11,440 bases of DNA from Gammaproteobacteria bacterium (GTDB lineage: Bacteria; Pseudomonadota; Gammaproteobacteria; Competibacterales; Competibacteraceae): NCBI GenBank assembly GCA_020047885.1, contig JAIFNF010000201.1, forward strand, positions 1 through 11,440, in the 5' to 3' direction. Every line of letters starts with the position of its first letter. The stretch's first letter is position 1. Made by a program: the position numbers and the translations under genes. The notes under the pieces are model-generated. The model worked only from the letters and a program-made list of their open reading frames with translations. It had not been told where the DNA came from and did no database searches. Shown here in pieces: positions 1 through 6,187 of the stretch.

Positions 1-170
1 AGGGTGGAGAACGGTTGGAAGGGAGGGCGTGCTTTGGGGACCGCCGAGGTGGAGGCGGGAGTGGTCGATCGCACCCGATCCTGCGGTTCTTGAGATTCGA
101 TGGGGTCGTCCAGCCAGAGGTAGGTGGTCAGGAGGATGGCGGCCGCGGTGATGAACAGTGTGCTTCGCAC
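1..170 (-). CDS. Membrane-anchored protein, partial (runs off left edge)
   Basis: Unrecognised protein of which only the first 56 codons lie in the window. I chose the GTG at 168-170 because a GGAGG Shine-Dalgarno motif sits 8 nt upstream and no ATG is available in frame. The visible product starts MRSTLFITAAAILLTTYLWL, one hydrophobic segment at about residues 4-20. It fits an N-terminal membrane anchor or an uncleaved signal. A polar, Pro/Ser/Thr-rich stretch follows, as in linkers on the periplasmic side. The gene lies downstream of the secreted repeat protein on the same strand, beyond a terminator-like hairpin, so it may be transcribed separately or by read-through. No family can be assigned from this fragment. 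The reading frame and start site are reasonably convincing; the function is unknown. Confidence 0.55.
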   Translation of the reverse strand, partial: MRSTLFITAAAILLTTYLWLDDPIESQEPQDRVRSTTPASTSAVPKARPPFQPFST

Positions 171-193
171 CGGTAAGCCCTCCAGAATTGACA

Positions 194-235
194 GAAAATC
201 CCCGAGCCAGTCACTGGGAAGTGAATGACTCGGGG
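194..235 (-). terminator. Rho-independent terminator of the secreted-protein gene
   Basis: On the minus strand CCCCGAG (from 235) pairs with CTCGGGG (ending at 200). A second inner stem, TCACT/AGTGA with a TCCC loop, sits inside it. The stem is followed by ATTTTCT. It starts about 30 nt after the stop codon at 267, the usual place for an intrinsic terminator. Confidence 0.6.
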
Positions 236-266
236 GTGAGGGACCTAGCAGTCCGGGGATATGCCC

Positions 267-2432
267 TTACTCATTGCAGTGCCCTGGTCCGGTAGAGCCG
301 TTGTTGTAACCGTCGAGTGTGCCGGCGTAACCAATCACCTTGTTACGTTCCGTCTTCGAGAGGTCGAGAGTTTCAGTCGGTGTCTTAGCCTTGAAGAAAG
401 CCTCTGCCAAAGCAATCGCTGCATCAACTTCTGGGGTTGAGGATGCATCATTCCGGATGTTGAGCTTGGCAGCGATGTAGGCATGAGCCAGGATGTAGTA
501 GGCATTGCCTTTTGCTGGCGGTGTCCACAGTACCTGGTAGTAAGTCTGGCCGCTCTTGAAGAACGATGTGTCTTCGTCGAACAGTGCACCTTCTTCGATA
601 TTAATCTCCCAGTTATCGTCGTAAGGTGCCGGGCCATACTTCGAATGGGTCTTCCAGTAGCCCGGAGTGAGCGTGCAACCGGTGGTGCAATCCACATTGA
701 TGGTGATAGTCCAGTCATCCGAACCAGTGACTTTGTCATCGTTCGTCACGAAGGAGGCGATGTTCTTGAACTCCTGATCGTCGCCGCAATTCTCGGCAAG
801 GATACCGCGTGTGTACTCAAACGTACCCGGAGCATTGCTAGCGCAGAATTCTTCGGCAAGCACGCCTTCATAGGTATCGCTTACCTTCACACACTCGTCG
901 GTCTCGTTGGTCGGACCACCAAAGACGACATCCGCTTTTCCCGTGAACTCAGCACCGTCTACACCGCTTATTGTTGCAGTGGCCGTGTTTGTGCGGGCAG
1001 TCGCATCTGGAAGTGTAGCTTTGTAACCGCACTCCACATACTTATTCCCGCCCTCTGGTATTGTGAGACTACCACCACAATCCAGAGTGGCACTAATGTC
1101 ACCACTTATGGTGTCAGACAACTTGACCGTCATCGATTTATCCGGACTCGGGTTAGTAACCTTGATGGTGCCTTCGACCGCCCAGTTGCTGTCTGTAGAT
1201 TCCGGTGTCACCGTTACGGTGTAGTTGACAGGGTAGGTCTGGCCCAGACTAAGCTTCTCTAGCTCTTTCTGGTCTGCCACCTTCTCAATCGTCCAAGTCC
1301 ACTTCCGGTCATACGACGTTTTAGCGGTCTTGCTCACTACTGGGGCGTAGCAGGTCACATTTACCGTCGCAGAGTCCTCTAGGTTGATGTTGACGTTGAG
1401 ATTGGCGGTGTTGATTACTTGCGGGAGCGAGTACATGCCATTCGTGTACAGGGAGGCATCCGTCGGGCATGTGAAGGTCTCATTGAACGTCTTGGTCGTA
1501 CTCCCCGAAATCGTCTCCGAGTATCCGAAGCGTGGATCGCTCAGTGTGCCTTCGTCGTAGCCAATCAAGGTCTCAGTGAATGAGACTTCTGCCGTGGCCT
1601 CAAAAGTGAGTCCGGGTTCGTCATTGATGAGCGTTGTCACGACCGCAGTATTCAGCGTTGCGGTCTTGCCCTCTGGAGAGGCCGTGTAGGTACAGGTCAC
1701 GCTACCACCGGCCTGAACTATGTAGTTGGGGCAGTTCACCGTTGCAACCGTGCCGTCGTTTAGAGTGTCCGAGATCTCGAACTCGACTTCGCTGCCGTTC
1801 GGGTTTCCGATCGTAATCTCGCCGGTAACTTGGTAGTTGCTCAGAGTCTCGGTCTTGGTCGCTGTCACTGTCCAAGTGTGATCAACAAACTTGTCACCCG
1901 CAAAACCGGTGTAGTTCGCGTCGCCTGTTTTATCCAGATTCCAAGTGACCGTGCGGTCGTAGGTGGCTTCTTCGACTGTCTTCCCGACGGTTAACTCGCC
2001 GCCGCCCTGATCACCGTTGTCGTAGCAGAACTCAATGTGGCTGAGACCATAAGGCTTTCCATCTTTATTGGTCGGGGATACTAAACCTGTATCACCAAAA
2101 GATTCAGAAGGCGGATCATACTTATAGACATTTGCATTCGGGCCGCCTTTAGCAATCACCGCATCCATGCCTAGTGTCGAACTCCAATCAAAATAAATAC
2201 CATCAGTTGTCACTGTGACCGTCCCAGTACCAATAGAGTAGGTACCGGCGTTTGGTGGATCGACTTTAAACCCCAATGCGTAACCCTGACTTATACATGT
2301 TGGGTTACCCTTAACAAAGGTGGGGGACACCGATGCACCAAATGCTGGCAGTGTCGCCCCGACTAATATCAATGCGCCCGAAAGTGCAACTGCACTTACT
2401 AGGGGCCGGGTTGTTCTTGATAAAGGCTTCAT
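267..2432 (-). CDS. Large secreted repeat protein with C-terminal TPGYWKTH domain
   Basis: 721-residue exported protein. Residues 1-33 form a Sec signal peptide: basic start, hydrophobic core about 11-28, likely cleavage after AFGA. Residues 36-140 form a Cys-containing domain with the landmarks KGGPNANVYKYD and GLSHIEFCYD. Two related beta-rich repeats follow, about 148-364 and 365-582. Each opens with K-T...YDR.W.W....K and contains a G-I.V.NP..S landmark, as in DUF11-like extracellular repeats. The end (about 586-721) carries GCTLTPGYWKTH and closes with GHCNE. I recall this last domain from other secreted bacterial proteins of unknown function. There is no LPXTG, PEP-CTERM or autotransporter barrel, so how it stays on the surface is unclear. 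The many Cys residues suggest disulfides. A GGAGG motif lies 7 nt before the ATG. Adhesin or surface-layer-like protein is an inference only. Confidence 0.85.
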   Translation of the reverse strand: MKPLSRTTRPLVSAVALSGALILVGATLPAFGASVSPTFVKGNPTCISQGYALGFKVDPPNAGTYSIGTGTVTVTTDGIYFDWSSTLGMDAVIAKGGPNANVYKYDPPSESFGDTGLVSPTNKDGKPYGLSHIEFCYDNGDQGGGELTVGKTVEEATYDRTVTWNLDKTGDANYTGFAGDKFVDHTWTVTATKTETLSNYQVTGEITIGNPNGSEVEFEISDTLNDGTVATVNCPNYIVQAGGSVTCTYTASPEGKTATLNTAVVTTLINDEPGLTFEATAEVSFTETLIGYDEGTLSDPRFGYSETISGSTTKTFNETFTCPTDASLYTNGMYSLPQVINTANLNVNINLEDSATVNVTCYAPVVSKTAKTSYDRKWTWTIEKVADQKELEKLSLGQTYPVNYTVTVTPESTDSNWAVEGTIKVTNPSPDKSMTVKLSDTISGDISATLDCGGSLTIPEGGNKYVECGYKATLPDATARTNTATATISGVDGAEFTGKADVVFGGPTNETDECVKVSDTYEGVLAEEFCASNAPGTFEYTRGILAENCGDDQEFKNIASFVTNDDKVTGSDDWTITINVDCTTGCTLTPGYWKTHSKYGPAPYDDNWEINIEEGALFDEDTSFFKSGQTYYQVLWTPPAKGNAYYILAHAYIAAKLNIRNDASSTPEVDAAIALAEAFFKAKTPTETLDLSKTERNKVIGYAGTLDGYNNGSTGPGHCNE

Positions 2433-2565
2433 GATCTATCCTCCACAACTTACCCGTGCTCTTCGGGTATTTTCAAGAAAAACCAGAGATGAGCAATGCA
2501 AATCATTGCTCACCCCAAGCCAATTTTAACAATTTCAGCACTGGAAACCATTTACGGACTTTCAT
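2433..2565 (-). promoter_or_regulatory. Structured 5' leader of the secreted-protein gene
   Basis: Two hairpins lie just upstream of the start codon at 2432. The distal one has a perfect 9-bp stem, TGAGCAATG/CATTGCTCA (2490-2512, 5-nt loop), and its minus-strand transcript runs on into TCTCTGGTTTTTC, which resembles an attenuator. The proximal one, TACCCG/CGGGTA (2451-2469, 7-nt loop), ends 6 nt before the GGAGG motif. A 20-codon frame (2503-2565, rich in Lys, Leu and Trp, no good ribosome binding site) stops inside the loop of the distal hairpin. I do not recognise a known riboswitch. Between 2566 and 2880 I found no gene and no convincing minus-strand promoter. Confidence 0.4.
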
Positions 2566-2880
2566 GACCGTGAGTTGCGCCCACCGCGCGATCTTCTCCT
2601 TTATTCATCAGCCTAAGCTCACAAACACGTTAGCCAACATCCATCGGCAACTCACTCTACAGAAGGCACAACCCGGAATTCAATTAACGGAATGTTAATA
2701 TCAGCTAACCGGAAAATTTAAAGAAAGATGGCTGGGTCTCGATGACCGGCTACTCAGATTCAATCACGACCCGATGACGTCCCGGTTGTCTGGCGTGGAG
2801 GACATGACTGGGAAGTCGATATTTATGCATTATCTTGAATTTTATAGAATAAATGCTAGTGTCTGTGTGCTTTTGCGGTA

Positions 2881-2889
2881 TGCTACGAT
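2881..2889 (+). promoter_or_regulatory. Candidate extended -10 promoter of the three-gene TA operon
   Basis: TGCTACGAT reads as an extended -10 element (TG, one base, TACGAT). No good -35 hexamer lies 17 bp upstream, which extended -10 promoters can tolerate. It would start transcription near 2896, giving a leader of about 24 nt before the ATG at 2920. An AGGA motif at 2911 serves as the ribosome binding site. Confidence 0.3.
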
Positions 2890-2919
2890 GCGATTATTAA
2901 GAGCAGTTATAGGAACGCA

Positions 2920-3192
2920 ATGATGTACCTCATGACCCCTGATGAAGCAGCAAAACAATTAAAGGTGGCCCCCGGAACGCTACGGCGTTGGTTACGAGCA
3001 GGTACGTTTACGGCGGCGAAAACCCCGGCAGGCTGGCGTATCTCCGAACAGGACATGACCCGGTTCCTGGCGGCACGGCACACCGGAAAGCCTGATGATG
3101 ATGAAGATGCAGAAGACCGGGCAGCGCTGACGCTGGTAGAGACGGGCGACTTTGAAGACTGGCAAACCGTTAAGGCGCGCAACGGGTTATGA
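2920..3192 (+). CDS. Excisionase/MerR-type HTH protein, likely antitoxin
   Basis: 90-residue DNA-binding protein. Residues 5-52 form a winged HTH of the excisionase (HTH_17/MerR) type, seen in LMTPDEAAKQLKV, LRRWLRAGTF, AGWRISEQDMTRFLA. A very acidic linker (PDDDEDAEDR, about 58-67) follows, then a C-terminal segment ending GDFEDWQTVKARNGL. An acidic tail behind an HTH fits an antitoxin that binds DNA with its front and a basic toxin with its back. Its stop overlaps the start of the RelE-type toxin gene by 4 nt (ATGA), so the two are translationally coupled. It is probably the cognate antitoxin and operon repressor. The alternative is a regulator only, with the third gene as antitoxin. Start at 2920; a second ATG follows directly at 2923. 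Confidence 0.85.
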   Translation: MMYLMTPDEAAKQLKVAPGTLRRWLRAGTFTAAKTPAGWRISEQDMTRFLAARHTGKPDDDEDAEDRAALTLVETGDFEDWQTVKARNGL

Positions 3193-3449
3193 CCTACACC
3201 GTTCGGATTGAAAGAGCGGCGGGTAAAGCCTTTGACCGATTGCCCCCAAGGGCAAAACCGCAGATAGCGGCGGCGGTAGATGCCTTGGCGGAAAATCCCC
3301 GGCATTTCGGGGTTATCAAGCTAACCGATTCCGATAACGGATATCGGGTTCGGGTTGGACATTACCGGATTGTCTTCTCGATAGATGACGCCGCAGCGCT
3401 GGTTTCCATTGTGCGGATTGGAACACGACAAGGGGTTTATCAAGCATGA
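3189..3449 (+). CDS. RelE/ParE-superfamily toxin
   Basis: 86-residue protein with the full RelE/ParE fold pattern and the usual length. It opens with the strand TYTVRIERAA, has a helical pair through AFDRLPPRAKPQIAAAVDAL, and ends in the conserved sheet YRVRVGHYRIVFSID...VSIVRIGTRQGVY. Arg53, Arg55, Arg60, Arg80 and Tyr84 are candidates for the active site or ribosome contact by analogy with RelE. Known RelE members cleave mRNA on the ribosome, whereas ParE members poison gyrase. The YRVRVGxYR motif favours the RelE side. The gene overlaps both neighbours by 4 nt, so it is the middle of a three-gene operon with an HTH protein on each side. Confidence 0.88.
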   Translation: MTYTVRIERAAGKAFDRLPPRAKPQIAAAVDALAENPRHFGVIKLTDSDNGYRVRVGHYRIVFSIDDAAALVSIVRIGTRQGVYQA

Positions 3450-3748
3450 TCCACAACGGTATGCGCCCGGTCCATCCCGGCGAAATCCTGCGCGAAGAAT
3501 TCCTGAAGCCATTAAGGCTGAGTGTCAACGCACTCGCCCTGGCACTGCGGGTTCCGGCGACGCGGTTGCACGAAATCGTCAAGGAACGGCGGGCAGTAAC
3601 CCCGGAGACGGCACTGCGGCTGGCGGCCTACTTTGGCGGCGATGCACGGTCCTGGCTGAACTTACAAGCCGAATACGACCTCAAACGGGCGATCCAGATC
3701 CAGGGCGCACGTATTCAGCAGGAGATTCAGCCACGCCTGGCCGCGTGA
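3446..3748 (+). CDS. higA: HigA/VapI-type HTH antitoxin
   Basis: 100-residue HigA-family protein of normal length. It shows HPGEILREEFLKPL at the N-terminus, a Cro/C1-type HTH at about residues 25-65 (SVNALALALRVPATRLHEIVKERRAVTPETALRLAAYF), and the family signature W-NLQAEYDL near residue 75. HigA proteins neutralise HigB toxins and repress their own operon, and normally follow the toxin gene, as here. The ATG overlaps the toxin stop by 4 nt. What is odd is that the toxin already has a coupled HTH partner upstream, so this operon has two candidate antitoxins. Whether this gene neutralises the toxin, regulates the operon or both cannot be told from sequence. The symbol is given by family resemblance. 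Confidence 0.85.
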   Translation: MIHNGMRPVHPGEILREEFLKPLRLSVNALALALRVPATRLHEIVKERRAVTPETALRLAAYFGGDARSWLNLQAEYDLKRAIQIQGARIQQEIQPRLAA

Positions 3749-3834
3749 TTTATCGTTCGCAGGCAAAACCGCCAGTCGTTTCAAAGCCACTCCGCGCTGC
3801 TGGACCGCTTTCGCCAAAACCCTATTCTGTCCCT

Positions 3835-3892
3835 GATTTATGGCACAGGCAAGGGGTTGATTTTGCAGGGGTGAAAAGCTGTGCCATAAATC
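3835..3892. repeat. 14-bp perfect inverted repeat between converging operons
   Basis: GATTTATGGCACAG (3835-3848) and CTGTGCCATAAATC (3879-3892) are exact reverse complements, separated by 30 nt. The repeat lies between the end of the higA-like gene and the end of the GNAT gene, which converge here. No run of T follows either arm, so it is a poor classical terminator. It could act as a two-way transcript-end structure or be a mobile-element remnant. I see no gene in 3749-3915. Confidence 0.7.
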
Positions 3893-3915
3893 TTCTTATC
3901 CGCTCAAGCGATGAT

Positions 3916-4440
3916 TCAGAGCTTGTCTGCTGCCACGAGTGCGGCTTGGATCGTCTCGAACGGTAGCAACAGCGAGTGCGGCGCGTCCAGCAACGGTAGT
4001 GCGCCATAATGGGCGTACCACTGCGCCGCTCGATCATCCTTGGCGTCAATCAATAACGCGACGCCCCCCGCTTGCGCCGCGACCAGCAGACAACGCCGCC
4101 CCGCCGCCAACAGAAGTTGACCCCCGAGTCCCTGACCCTGAGCGACCTGACTGACCGCTAACCGCGCCAGTCGGAAAACCGGCACGTCATGACGCGCCAG
4201 CCCACGCGTGATGACATTCGGTACCCGCGCATAGGCGACCGACACCGGGCTGACGCTGTAATAACCGAGAATGGTTTTCCCATCGACGTTAGCCATCGCC
4301 AGAAAGGTTTTAGCACTGCCTTGTGTATGGCTCTTACGCGCATGGCGGCGCAAAAACTCGTTCAAGGCGGCGTTGCCGCAATCGAACGAATCCCGTTCAT
4401 GGCTTTTGGCAATCGGCTCTTCATGCCAGGCCCATGTCAT
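3916..4440 (-). CDS. tacT: GNAT acetyltransferase toxin, TacT/AtaT type
   Basis: 174-residue GCN5-related N-acetyltransferase. The N-terminal FDCGNAALNEFL is the characteristic opening of TacT-type toxins. The acetyl-CoA pyrophosphate loop is visible in RLAVSQVAQGQGLGGQLLLAA (motif A, QGQGLGG at about 112-118). The C-terminal part has AKDDRAAQWYAHYGALPL, where the Tyr residues are candidates for the general acid, followed by the P.SLLLPFETIQAAL ending. Known relatives acetylate the amino group of aminoacyl-tRNA with acetyl-CoA and so block translation in the cytoplasm. Its ATG overlaps the stop of the upstream DUF1778 antitoxin gene by 4 nt, the standard coupled arrangement. No truncation or frameshift is visible. 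Confidence 0.9.
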   Translation of the reverse strand: MTWAWHEEPIAKSHERDSFDCGNAALNEFLRRHARKSHTQGSAKTFLAMANVDGKTILGYYSVSPVSVAYARVPNVITRGLARHDVPVFRLARLAVSQVAQGQGLGGQLLLAAGRRCLLVAAQAGGVALLIDAKDDRAAQWYAHYGALPLLDAPHSLLLPFETIQAALVAADKL

Positions 4441-4718
4441 GACAAAGGTCCCGGCAAGGCGCGGGCGGCGGCCAGCAGTTTTTCATTCGGCGGCGGCGGG
4501 TTCTCCAACAATTCCAGCACCCGCAGGCTATCCCGTTCCGAGAGCTGCACCTGTTCAGCTTGGGCAATCATCTCCCGTGCGGCTCGCAGCCCGGTGCGGA
4601 TCACGAAGTCTGTCAAGCCGGTATTTTGCAAGGCGGCAGCTCGGATTAACAGCGCCTTGTCGGCGGCGGGAATCCGCAAAGACATACGGCTATTGGTTTC
4701 AATGGCAATGCGTGGCAT
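4437..4718 (-). CDS. tacA: DUF1778 (TacA-type) ribbon-helix-helix antitoxin
   Basis: 93-residue protein. The N-terminal half, MPRIAIETNSRMSLRIPAAD onwards (about 10-50), is the ribbon-helix-helix DNA-binding domain of DUF1778 antitoxins. The C-terminal part (QVQLSERDSLRVLELLENPPPPNEKLLAAA) is the toxin-wrapping tail, with the L-ER-S-R-LELLE-PP-PNEKL pattern I know from the family. I placed the start at 4718 because AGGAGG lies 6 nt upstream; an in-frame ATG 12 codons earlier (4754) lacks such a site and would fall inside the promoter. It binds and inactivates the GNAT toxin encoded next and should repress its own promoter. Confidence 0.9.
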   Translation of the reverse strand: MPRIAIETNSRMSLRIPAADKALLIRAAALQNTGLTDFVIRTGLRAAREMIAQAEQVQLSERDSLRVLELLENPPPPNEKLLAAARALPGPLS

Positions 4719-4750
4719 GGCAACCTCCTTTCTGGTATCAGCGCATTCAA

Positions 4751-4779
4751 TCAATACGCCAACCCGTCTGGCGCGTCAA
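4751..4779 (-). promoter_or_regulatory. tacAT promoter with palindromic operator in the spacer
   Basis: On the minus strand TTGACG (4779-4774) is the -35 box and TATTGA (4756-4751) a candidate -10 box, 17 bp apart. The whole 17-bp spacer (4757-4773) is an inverted repeat, CGCCA-N7-TGGCG. A repressor bound there would cover both boxes. It lies about 32 nt upstream of the antitoxin start, where autoregulation is expected. An outer pair, ATTCAAT (4745-4751) and ATTGAAT (4791-4797), and a further pair, ATTTGTA/TACAAAT (4781-4807), frame or overlap the region. Confidence 0.5.
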
Positions 4780-4810
4780 GATTTGTACGCATTGAATCCC
4801 TACAAATGCT

Positions 4811-4836
4811 TTCCTGAAAACTCTCGTTTTCAGGAA
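4811..4836. repeat. Strong 11-bp hairpin upstream of the tacAT promoter
   Basis: TTCCTGAAAAC and GTTTTCAGGAA pair perfectly around a 4-nt TCTC loop, and the stem can extend with wobble pairs. No T-run follows on either strand, so it is not a standard intrinsic terminator. It lies between the divergent tacAT promoter and the resolvase remnant. It may be an additional operator or a mobile-element end. Confidence 0.5.
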
Positions 4837-4952
4837 GGTGGTTGCTGGGGTAGCCAAAGGCGCTGATGAGAGCCTGGCGTCTTCTCAAAACGCTCTCTTG
4901 AAACCCTCTTCCGAAAATAGCAGAGTGCCGATGAGTTTTAGGAGGAAATCAC

Positions 4953-5076
4953 ATGCTCATCGGTTATGCGCGGGTCTCGACCCCTCGCCCGAGGTCGCGC
5001 GAGTGGCAGACCCCCGGCCCTGTCGGCGAAAGACCTGGCCGCAGCCCGTGCCCTGCTGGCGGATCCGTGTCATTGA
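4953..5076 (+). pseudogene. Serine resolvase remnant with large internal deletion
   Basis: The frame begins at ATG 4953, 6 nt after AGGAGG, with MLIGYARVST, the exact opening of Tn3-type serine resolvases. After codon 10 the product stops resembling a resolvase. In the next frame the sequence continues as ARGRASGRPPALSAKDLAA and then ARALLADP, which is the start of the resolvase C-terminal HTH region, and ends at a stop at 5074-5076. About 120 residues between the two pieces, including the catalytic core, are missing. The rest of the HTH is also lost. It cannot make an active recombinase. It marks past insertion and decay of a mobile element next to the TA genes. An 8-bp inverted repeat, CCGATGAG/CTCATCGG (4928-4963), encloses the ribosome binding site and start codon in its loop. 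Confidence 0.75.
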
Positions 5077-5288
5077 GATCCGCCTTACAGGGGCATAAAG
5101 TTTATTTGGATGCCAATATTTTTATCTATGTGCTGGAAGATGTTAGCCCGTGGGTAAATCCACTACAGGGTGTTTTTTCTGGTCTGGAAGCAGGAGAATG
5201 GATTACCGTAACCAGTCGTTTGAGTCTAGCTGAATGTCTGGTGCGCCCATTTGCGATGGGTCGGGGATTGGGTCTTTTCGTGAAATGA
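5067..5288 (+). pseudogene. Truncated PIN-domain (VapC-like) toxin fragment
   Basis: 73 codons if read from GTG 5067. ALQGHKVYLDANIFIYVLE is the first strand of a PIN ribonuclease domain, including the first metal-binding Asp. TSRLSLAECLVRP is the conserved second block with the acidic Glu. After FAMG the similarity ends and the frame closes at 5286-5288. The later acidic residues of the active site are absent, and the length is about half that of a VapC protein (around 130 residues). The fragment is in frame with the resolvase ATG at 4953, so a 111-residue fusion could be translated. It should have no nuclease activity. The 3' end was probably lost by deletion. Confidence 0.7.
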
Positions 5289-5295
5289 CGCCATT

Positions 5296-5331
5296 CAAAA
5301 CGCCCGAACCTCTCTTTAAAGTTCCGAGCGT
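5296..5331 (-). terminator. Rho-independent terminator of the DsbA operon
   Basis: On the minus strand ACGCTC-G-GAAC (5331-5321) pairs with GTTCGGGCGT (5309-5300): ten pairs with a single bulged G and two wobbles. The stem is followed directly by TTTTG. It begins about 43 nt after the stop codon at 5374. The other strand has no T-run, so it works for the minus-strand operon only. Confidence 0.6.
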
Positions 5332-5373
5332 CCTGACGTTACTGACGGTTCATCCGCTTTTTCAGAAACCCGC

Positions 5374-6165
5374 CTACTTCTGCACCACCGCCGGCGGGGG
5401 GGCCAACAACTTATCAATCTCGGTCTTGAATGTCGTCAAGGGATGCGCACCGCGAATCATCACCCCATCCTTCGCCTGATCACCATCGCTGATTCCAAGC
5501 ACCAGCGTCGGCGTGCCGCGAATGCCCAGTTTACTCGCTTCCTCAATATCCTTCTTCACCGCCTCGGCATATTTACCCTGATCCAGACACGCCTTAAAAG
5601 CCTCCTCATTCAGGCCAATCGTCTTCGCATATTCAGGCAGCTTCTCCGCCTGCAACTCGCGTTGATTAGCAAACAACTGGTCATGCATCTCCCAGTACTT
5701 ATCCTGATCGCCCGCACAACGCGCCGCCTCCGCCGCCTTGACCGCATTCGGATGAATCGATTCTAACGGGAAGTCCCGGAACACATAGCGCACCTTGCCG
5801 GTATCCACATAATCCTTGATCAACTGCGGCATAGTCTGCCGGACATGGCGATTGCAGAACGGACACTGATAATCAGAGAACTCGATCAGCGTCAACGGTG
5901 CCGTCTTTTCACCCCTGGGCGCAATACTCCCAATGCCGACTACCCCATTAATTTTTTCAGTGATCGGCGGTGGCGCTGGCCGTGCCAACAGCAATTTCTT
6001 AATCTCCCCCAGATCCTTGAGAATGGCTTCCTGCCCTTTCCGCAACTCACTCACTTCCTGAGTCAGAGAACCGCTCTCCTCCGACCCGGCCAGAGCCAGC
6101 GTCACGAGCGCAGCTCCCGTCAAGAACAGCGCGCCGGCCATAGTAAAATTAGTCTTGGATGTCAT
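5374..6165 (-). CDS. Exported DsbA-family thiol oxidoreductase
   Basis: 263-residue thioredoxin-fold protein. Residues 8-27 are one hydrophobic segment (signal peptide or anchor). Residues 34-60 are a predicted coiled coil (LTQEVSELRKGQEAILKDLGEIKKLL), followed by a proline linker (ARPAPPP). The catalytic motif is CPFC at 101-104 in LIEFSDYQCPFC. The cis-proline loop is GTPT (Pro219). Cys150 and Cys193 are extra. The family oxidises or isomerises disulfides in the periplasm; the helical N-terminal part suggests a dimer or trimer, as in DsbG/ScsC-like members. The ATG at 6165 has AAGGAG 6 nt upstream and gives a clean signal; a longer frame from 6243 would overlap the regulator gene. It is the last gene of a minus-strand operon, 22 nt after the regulator. 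Confidence 0.88.
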   Translation of the reverse strand: MTSKTNFTMAGALFLTGAALVTLALAGSEESGSLTQEVSELRKGQEAILKDLGEIKKLLLARPAPPPITEKINGVVGIGSIAPRGEKTAPLTLIEFSDYQCPFCNRHVRQTMPQLIKDYVDTGKVRYVFRDFPLESIHPNAVKAAEAARCAGDQDKYWEMHDQLFANQRELQAEKLPEYAKTIGLNEEAFKACLDQGKYAEAVKKDIEEASKLGIRGTPTLVLGISDGDQAKDGVMIRGAHPLTTFKTEIDKLLAPPPAVVQK

Positions 6166-6187
6166 ATCGAACTCCTTCACACAGGTT

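Noticed and set aside
483..1262. 259-codon open frame on the plus strand inside the secreted-protein gene
   Set aside because: Antisense shadow of a gene with a clear signal peptide and domains; no ribosome binding site or family pattern.
2433..2600. c-di-GMP (GEMM) or other known riboswitch in the leader
   Set aside because: I looked for the conserved GEMM core and other familiar motifs and did not find them; only generic hairpins are present.
3385..3966. 193-codon open frame on the plus strand across the toxin and higA-like genes
   Set aside because: It is the wrong frame of two well-supported genes and runs through an inverted repeat; its product has no recognisable pattern.
4719..4754. 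Longer start for the DUF1778 antitoxin at 4754
   Set aside because: It would place the start inside the predicted -10 box, and the strong AGGAGG motif supports the ATG at 4718.
5289..5373. Continuation of the PIN domain by a frameshift after 5270
   Set aside because: The other frames do not show the later acidic PIN residues, and a terminator for the opposite strand occupies this stretch; truncation is the better reading.
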